Below, piece by piece: positions 60,270-64,000 of a stretch of DNA of 64,000 nucleotides; the first letter of the stretch is position 1, and each line of letters starts with the position of its first letter. The notes under the pieces were generated by a model. It worked only from the letters and a program-made list of their open reading frames with translations. It made no database searches and was not told the DNA's origin. The stretch covers positions 310,001 through 374,000 of the forward strand of contig NZ_CP193755.1 in assembly GCF_050847355.1 (NCBI RefSeq), in the 5' to 3' direction. The position numbers were made by a program, and so were the translations under genes. The stretch is from Limimaricola sp027213785. Its GTDB lineage: Bacteria > Pseudomonadota > Alphaproteobacteria > Rhodobacterales > Rhodobacteraceae.

Positions 60270-61073
60270 TCAGCCCGCGTCGCGCAGCATCCGCCGCAGA
60301 ACCTGCTCGAGCTTGGCCGCGCCCAGCGGCGCCATCGCCTTGGTGTGCTCATGGCCGATCGCCTCGTCGGACATGCCGGCGGCCATGTTGGTGATCGCCG
60401 AAACGGCCATCGTCTTGAGCCCGAGGAAGCGGGCGAGGATCACCTCCGGCACGGTCGACATGCCGGTCGCGTCGACGCCCAGCGTGCGCATCGCGCGGAT
60501 CTCCGCCGGGGTCTCGAAGGAGGGGCCGGAATACCAGGCATAGACGCCCTCGTGCAGATCCACCCCCTCGGCCTCGGCCGCCGCGCGCAGCTTCGCGCGC
60601 AACTCCGGGTCGTGGGCGTCGCCCATCGGCACGAAGCGGGCATCGGTCTTTTCGCCGATCAGCGGGTTTAGCCCCGAGAAATTGACATGATCCGACAGCG
60701 CCATGATCGAGCCGGTGGGCATGTCGGCGCGTAGGCTCCCGGCGGCGTTGGTCAGGATCACCGCCTCGGCACCGAGCGCCTTGAGCACCTCGAGCGGCAG
60801 CCGCATCTCGTTGGGATTGCCGTTCTCGTAGTAATGCGCCCGGCCCCCGAACACCGCGACGCGCTGCCCCTCGAGGTTCCCCACGGCGAGCACCGGGTTG
60901 TGGCCCGACACGCCCGCATGCGGGAAGCCCGCGAGCTTGTCATAGGGGATGGTGACGCCGTCGACGGCACCGGCGATATGGCCGAGGCCGGAGCCGAGGA
61001 TCAGCCCGTATTTGACCGGTTCCTGCCCGGCCTGGGCCCGGATCAGGCCCGCGAGTTCAACGCTCTTTGACAT
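60270..61073 (-). CDS. punA: Purine-nucleoside phosphorylase, PunA (trimeric type)
   Basis: 267-residue trimeric-type PNP. LILGSGLGHIAGAVDG, GRAHYYENG, TNAAGSLRADMPTG, the substrate loop AWYSGPSFETPAEIRAM, GMSTVPEVI and AVSAITNMAAGMSD are all in place. It lies directly downstream of, and overlaps by 17 bases, an ABC permease gene, so nucleosides taken up by that importer would be split by PunA. Xanthosine or inosine-guanosine specificity cannot be read here. Confidence 0.95.
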   Translation of the reverse strand: MSKSVELAGLIRAQAGQEPVKYGLILGSGLGHIAGAVDGVTIPYDKLAGFPHAGVSGHNPVLAVGNLEGQRVAVFGGRAHYYENGNPNEMRLPLEVLKALGAEAVILTNAAGSLRADMPTGSIMALSDHVNFSGLNPLIGEKTDARFVPMGDAHDPELRAKLRAAAEAEGVDLHEGVYAWYSGPSFETPAEIRAMRTLGVDATGMSTVPEVILARFLGLKTMAVSAITNMAAGMSDEAIGHEHTKAMAPLGAAKLEQVLRRMLRDAG

Positions 61074-62028
61074 AGGGTTCGCCTCCGGCGCGGGGCGGGA
61101 TCGCGCGGCCGACGAAGCCCGCGAGGATCACCACCGTGAGAATGTAGGGAAGGGCGTCGAGCAGCTGCACGCCCACTTCGAAGCCGAGCGTGCTCTCGAT
61201 CACGTCCGGGCGCAGCGCCAGCGCCTGCAGGAAGCCGAACAGCAGGCAGGCGCCGAGCGCGTACCATGGCCGCCACTTGGCGAAGATCAGCGCGGCGAGC
61301 GCGATATAGCCGCGCCCGGCCGTCATGTCCTTGACGAAGCCCGCCTGCAGGCCGGTCGAAAGATAGGCACCGGCGAGGCCGGTGAGCAGGCCGCAGATCG
61401 CCACGGCGGCAAAGCGCAGCCCCACCACCGAGATGCCGGCGGTATCGACGGCGGCGGGGTTCTCGCCCACCGCGCGCAGCCGCAGGCCGAAGCGGGTGCG
61501 GAACAGCACCCACCAAGTCACCGGCACCGCCAGCAGGCCGATATAGACCAGCAGCGAATGCCCGGAGATCAGCTCGGCATAGATCGGGCCGATGAACGGA
61601 ATGTCGCCGCGCATCTCGCCGGCCAGCGGCAGGTCGATCGTCTCGAAGCGGGCGCTACCCGAAAGCTGCGGCGTGCGGCCGCCCTGGCCGAACCAGCTTT
61701 GGGCGATCACCACGGTGAGGCCGGCGGCGAGGAAGTTGATCGCGACGCCGGAGATCAGCTGATTGCCGCGGAAGGTGATCGAGGCGAGGCCGTGGATGCC
61801 CGAGAGCATCAGCGCCGCGCCGATGCCCGCCGCGGTGCCGATCAGCACCGAGCCGGTGACGGCGGCGACGGCGGCGGTGAGGAAGGCCGAGGCCAGCATC
61901 TTGCCTTCGAGGCCGATGTCGAAGATGCCCGCGCGCTCGGAGAACAGCCCGGCGAGACAGGCCAGCAGCAGCGGCGTGGCAAGCCGGATGGTGGTGTCGA
62001 GCACCTGAAGAAGGGTCAGGAAATCCAT
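61057..62028 (-). CDS. Nucleoside ABC transporter permease 2
   Basis: 323-residue permease of the branched-chain/nucleoside (BmpA-type) importer class, with about eight to ten helices. The IFDIGLEGKMLASAFLTAA and IGTAAGIGAALMLSGIHGL segments and the late VALRVGENPAAVDTAGISV-type loop (here LRAVGENPAAVDTAGISVVG) are diagnostic. It is paired with the following permease gene at a distance of four bases. Confidence 0.9.
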   Translation of the reverse strand: MDFLTLLQVLDTTIRLATPLLLACLAGLFSERAGIFDIGLEGKMLASAFLTAAVAAVTGSVLIGTAAGIGAALMLSGIHGLASITFRGNQLISGVAINFLAAGLTVVIAQSWFGQGGRTPQLSGSARFETIDLPLAGEMRGDIPFIGPIYAELISGHSLLVYIGLLAVPVTWWVLFRTRFGLRLRAVGENPAAVDTAGISVVGLRFAAVAICGLLTGLAGAYLSTGLQAGFVKDMTAGRGYIALAALIFAKWRPWYALGACLLFGFLQALALRPDVIESTLGFEVGVQLLDALPYILTVVILAGFVGRAIPPRAGGEPYVKER

Positions 62029-62032
62029 GGGC

Positions 62033-63154
62033 TCACTCCGCCGGTTCGGTCTTGCGGGCGGGCTTCGGCGCCGGCCTCAGCCTCAGGAACATCGCTTCGA
62101 GCGGCATCCGCACCATGTTGTCGAGCGCGCCGGTGAACAGGATTACGAGCGCCTGGATCACCACGATCAGCTCGCGCGGGATCGAGGTCCAGAGCGCCAG
62201 CTCGGCGCCGCCCTGGTAGAGAAAGCCGAAGAGCAGCGCCGCGAGCAGCACGCCGAAGGGATGGCTGCGGCCCATCAGCGCCACCGCGATGCCGATGAAG
62301 CCGGCGCCCTCGACGGCGTTGAGCACCAGCCGCTCGGCCTCGCCCATGACGTTGTTGATCGCCATCATGCCCGCCAGTCCGCCGGACATCAGCATGGTCA
62401 CGACGATGATCCGGGTGGGCGAGATGCCCGCGTATTTCGCGGCCGATTCAGACTGGCCGAAGGCGCGGATCTCGTAGCCGAGCCGGGTGCGCCAGATCAG
62501 CGCCCAGACCGCGACGCAGGCCAAGAGCGCCACGAAGAACGACACGTTGACCGGCGCGCCGCGGAACAGCGCCGTCTCGGCGGTCGAGAACATGTCCTGG
62601 AAGGTCGGCAGATGCGTGGCCTCGGGGAAGCGGCCCGTGGCGGGCTCCATCGAGCCCGAGGGCTTGAGCGCGCCGATCAGTAGGTAGTTCAGAAGCGCCG
62701 CGGCGATGAAGTTGAACATGATCGTCGTGATCACGATGTGGCTGCCGCGCTTGGCCTGCAGCCAGGCCGGGATCAGCGCCCAGGCTGCGCCGAACAGCGC
62801 CGCGCCGACCGCACCGCCCAGAAGCGCGAGGGTCCAGTGCGGCCACGGGATGAAGAGCGCGATCAGCGCCACGCCGAGGCCGCCCAGCATCGCCTGACCC
62901 TCGCCGCCGATGTTGAACAGGCGCGCATGGATGGCGATCGCCACGGCGAGGCCGGTGAAGATGAAATTGGTGGTGTAGTAGAGCGTGTAGCCCCAGGCAT
63001 AGGTCGAGCCGAGCGAGCCCTCGACCATCAGCTTCAGCGCGGCCCAGGGGTTCTCGCCGATGGCGAGGATCACCAGGGCCGAGAGCAGGGCGGCGAGGAT
63101 CAGGCTGATCAGCGGGATCAGCACGACATCCGCCCATTGCGGCATCTTCTGCAT
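62033..63154 (-). CDS. Nucleoside ABC transporter permease 1
   Basis: 373-residue partner permease. LFNIGGEGQAMLGGLGVAL, IVITTIMFNFIAAALLNYLL and FGQSESAAKYAGISPTRII are typical of the NupB/YufP group. The start at 63154 is used; the stop of the ATPase gene lies only one base upstream. Functions with the next permease and the ATPase to import nucleosides, consistent with punA downstream. Confidence 0.9.
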   Translation of the reverse strand: MQKMPQWADVVLIPLISLILAALLSALVILAIGENPWAALKLMVEGSLGSTYAWGYTLYYTTNFIFTGLAVAIAIHARLFNIGGEGQAMLGGLGVALIALFIPWPHWTLALLGGAVGAALFGAAWALIPAWLQAKRGSHIVITTIMFNFIAAALLNYLLIGALKPSGSMEPATGRFPEATHLPTFQDMFSTAETALFRGAPVNVSFFVALLACVAVWALIWRTRLGYEIRAFGQSESAAKYAGISPTRIIVVTMLMSGGLAGMMAINNVMGEAERLVLNAVEGAGFIGIAVALMGRSHPFGVLLAALLFGFLYQGGAELALWTSIPRELIVVIQALVILFTGALDNMVRMPLEAMFLRLRPAPKPARKTEPAE

Positions 63155-63155
63155 C

Positions 63156-64000
63156 TCAGGCCTCCTTCGCGGCGCTGGCGCGCTTCTTGGCAAGGTTGGC
63201 CTCGATCTCGGCCTCGCTATGCGGTTTGTCGGTATCGGTGATGCCCGCCATCAACAGGCCCAGCTCGCGCTCGTCGGTTTCGGACGGCAGGCGCTCGCCC
63301 ATGATCTGGCCGTCGAACATCACCGCGATGCGGTCCGACAGCGACATGATCTCGTCGAGCTCGACCGACACCAGAAGCACGGCCTTGCCCATGTCGCGCA
63401 GCGCCACGATCTGCTCGTGGATGAACTCGATTGCGCCGATGTCGACGCCTCGGGTCGGCTGACCGATCAGCAGCAGGTCGGGATTGCGCTCGATCTCGCG
63501 CGCCACGACGATCTTCTGCTGGTTGCCGCCAGAGAAGTTCTTGGCGGCGAGGTTCGGGTTCGGCGGGCGCACGTCGAAGCGCTCCATCTTCGCGGCGGCA
63601 TCGGCCTTGATGGCCGCGTTGTCCATGAAGACGCCTTTGTTGAACTCGGGCTTGTCGTGGTAGCCGAAGGCCACGTTCTCCCAAGCGGTGAAGTCGAGGA
63701 TCAGCCCCTCATGGTGCCGGTCCTCAGGGACATGGGCGATGCCCCGCGCGCGCCGGGTGCGGGCGTCGGACTTGCGGCCCGTCAGGTCGATCTCCTCGCC
63801 GTTCAGGCGGATCGTCCCCTCGGCCTTGCGGTAGCCGCCCAGCACCTCGAGCAGTTCGGATTGGCCGTTGCCGGCGACGCCGGCGAGGCCGAGGATCTCG
63901 CCGGCGCGGATCTCGAGCCCGATGCCGCGCAGCCGCTCGACCCCCTTGCTGTCGATCACCGTCAGGTTCTCGACCTCGAGGATCGTCCGGCCCGGCGTGG
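63156..64000 (-). CDS. Nucleoside ABC transporter ATPase (5' end cut by window edge)
   Basis: C-terminal ATPase half of a double-ATPase importer protein (NupA/YufO type). The frame is open to base 64000 with no start; the visible part begins RTILEVENLTVIDSKGVERL, then degenerate Walker A GVAGNGQSE, the signature NFSGGNQQKIVVAR, Walker B-like LLIGQPTRGVD and a D-loop. The N-terminal ATPase half lies outside the window. It ends with a charged tail of Lys and Ala. Confidence 0.92.
   Translation of the reverse strand, partial: TPGRTILEVENLTVIDSKGVERLRGIGLEIRAGEILGLAGVAGNGQSELLEVLGGYRKAEGTIRLNGEEIDLTGRKSDARTRRARGIAHVPEDRHHEGLILDFTAWENVAFGYHDKPEFNKGVFMDNAAIKADAAAKMERFDVRPPNPNLAAKNFSGGNQQKIVVAREIERNPDLLLIGQPTRGVDIGAIEFIHEQIVALRDMGKAVLLVSVELDEIMSLSDRIAVMFDGQIMGERLPSETDERELGLLMAGITDTDKPHSEAEIEANLAKKRASAAKEA

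Overview
The window reads as a piece of chromosome from a high-GC alphaproteobacterium of the Rhodobacteraceae/Roseobacter group. The signs are the sucCDAB-lpd and sdhCDAB clusters with mdh and an mcl2-like malyl-CoA thioesterase/lyase in between, an HvrA-type H-NS protein, lineage-typical small families (DUF1523, DUF1285, DUF1737, TIGR02300, TIGR02186, NnrU), and a GC-rich wobble pattern nearly everywhere. No phage, integrase, transposase, CRISPR array or rRNA operon is visible. One tRNA gene (tRNA-Ala, anticodon GGC) is present.

Layout. 1-3822 (minus): glycolate oxidase glcD-glcE-glcF, with glcF running off the left edge. 3928-5287: a DUF599 membrane protein and a lower-GC GNAT acetyltransferase bracketed by an imperfect inverted repeat. 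5398-12204 (minus): a translationally coupled MoxR / DUF58 / BatA-DUF4159 / glutamine-amidotransferase-like membrane operon. 12264-20289: housekeeping genes (DUF1285, succinate-semialdehyde dehydrogenase, alpha/beta hydrolase, P1 peptidase, L,D-transpeptidase, DUF1523, AraC regulator, rpe). 20411-28576: an ABC importer of the maltose type (malEFG on minus, lacI-malK on plus, two LacI-like operators between them), with a uronate-dehydrogenase-like protein and an FAD oxidoreductase behind a terminator. 28554-31160: a conserved hypothetical, a GntR regulator, a YgjP-like metallopeptidase, TIGR02300 and tRNA-Ala. 31611-32480: a CAP-domain protein.

32559-51372 is the respiratory core. On minus: mdh, a glycosyltransferase, sucC-sucD-sucA-sucB, a small protein, two MAPEG proteins and lpd. 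Upstream of mdh on minus lie a PRC-barrel protein with a tandem-repeat linker and a small exported protein. On plus: the mcl2-like gene, NnrU and DUF1737, then sdhC-sdhD-sdhA-lipoprotein-sdhB-DUF1989. Both TCA operons carry the same upstream dyad, two GTGATCAC palindromes spaced 21 bp apart, which suggests one shared regulator.

52211-64000: DeoD phosphorylase, H-NS protein, a divergent methylmalonyl-CoA-mutase-like protein lacking recognisable catalytic and cobalamin-ligand residues, a PlsB-like acyltransferase, a RecD-like helicase, a TIGR02186/TauE pair, and a nucleoside ABC importer (two permeases and an ATPase cut by the right edge) coupled to PunA.

I found no obviously new defence or mobile system. 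The signals most worth follow-up are the shared suc/sdh dyad, the inverted-repeat-flanked GNAT cassette, a palindromic repeat family at convergent gene ends, the degenerate mutase and the PRC-barrel repeat protein.
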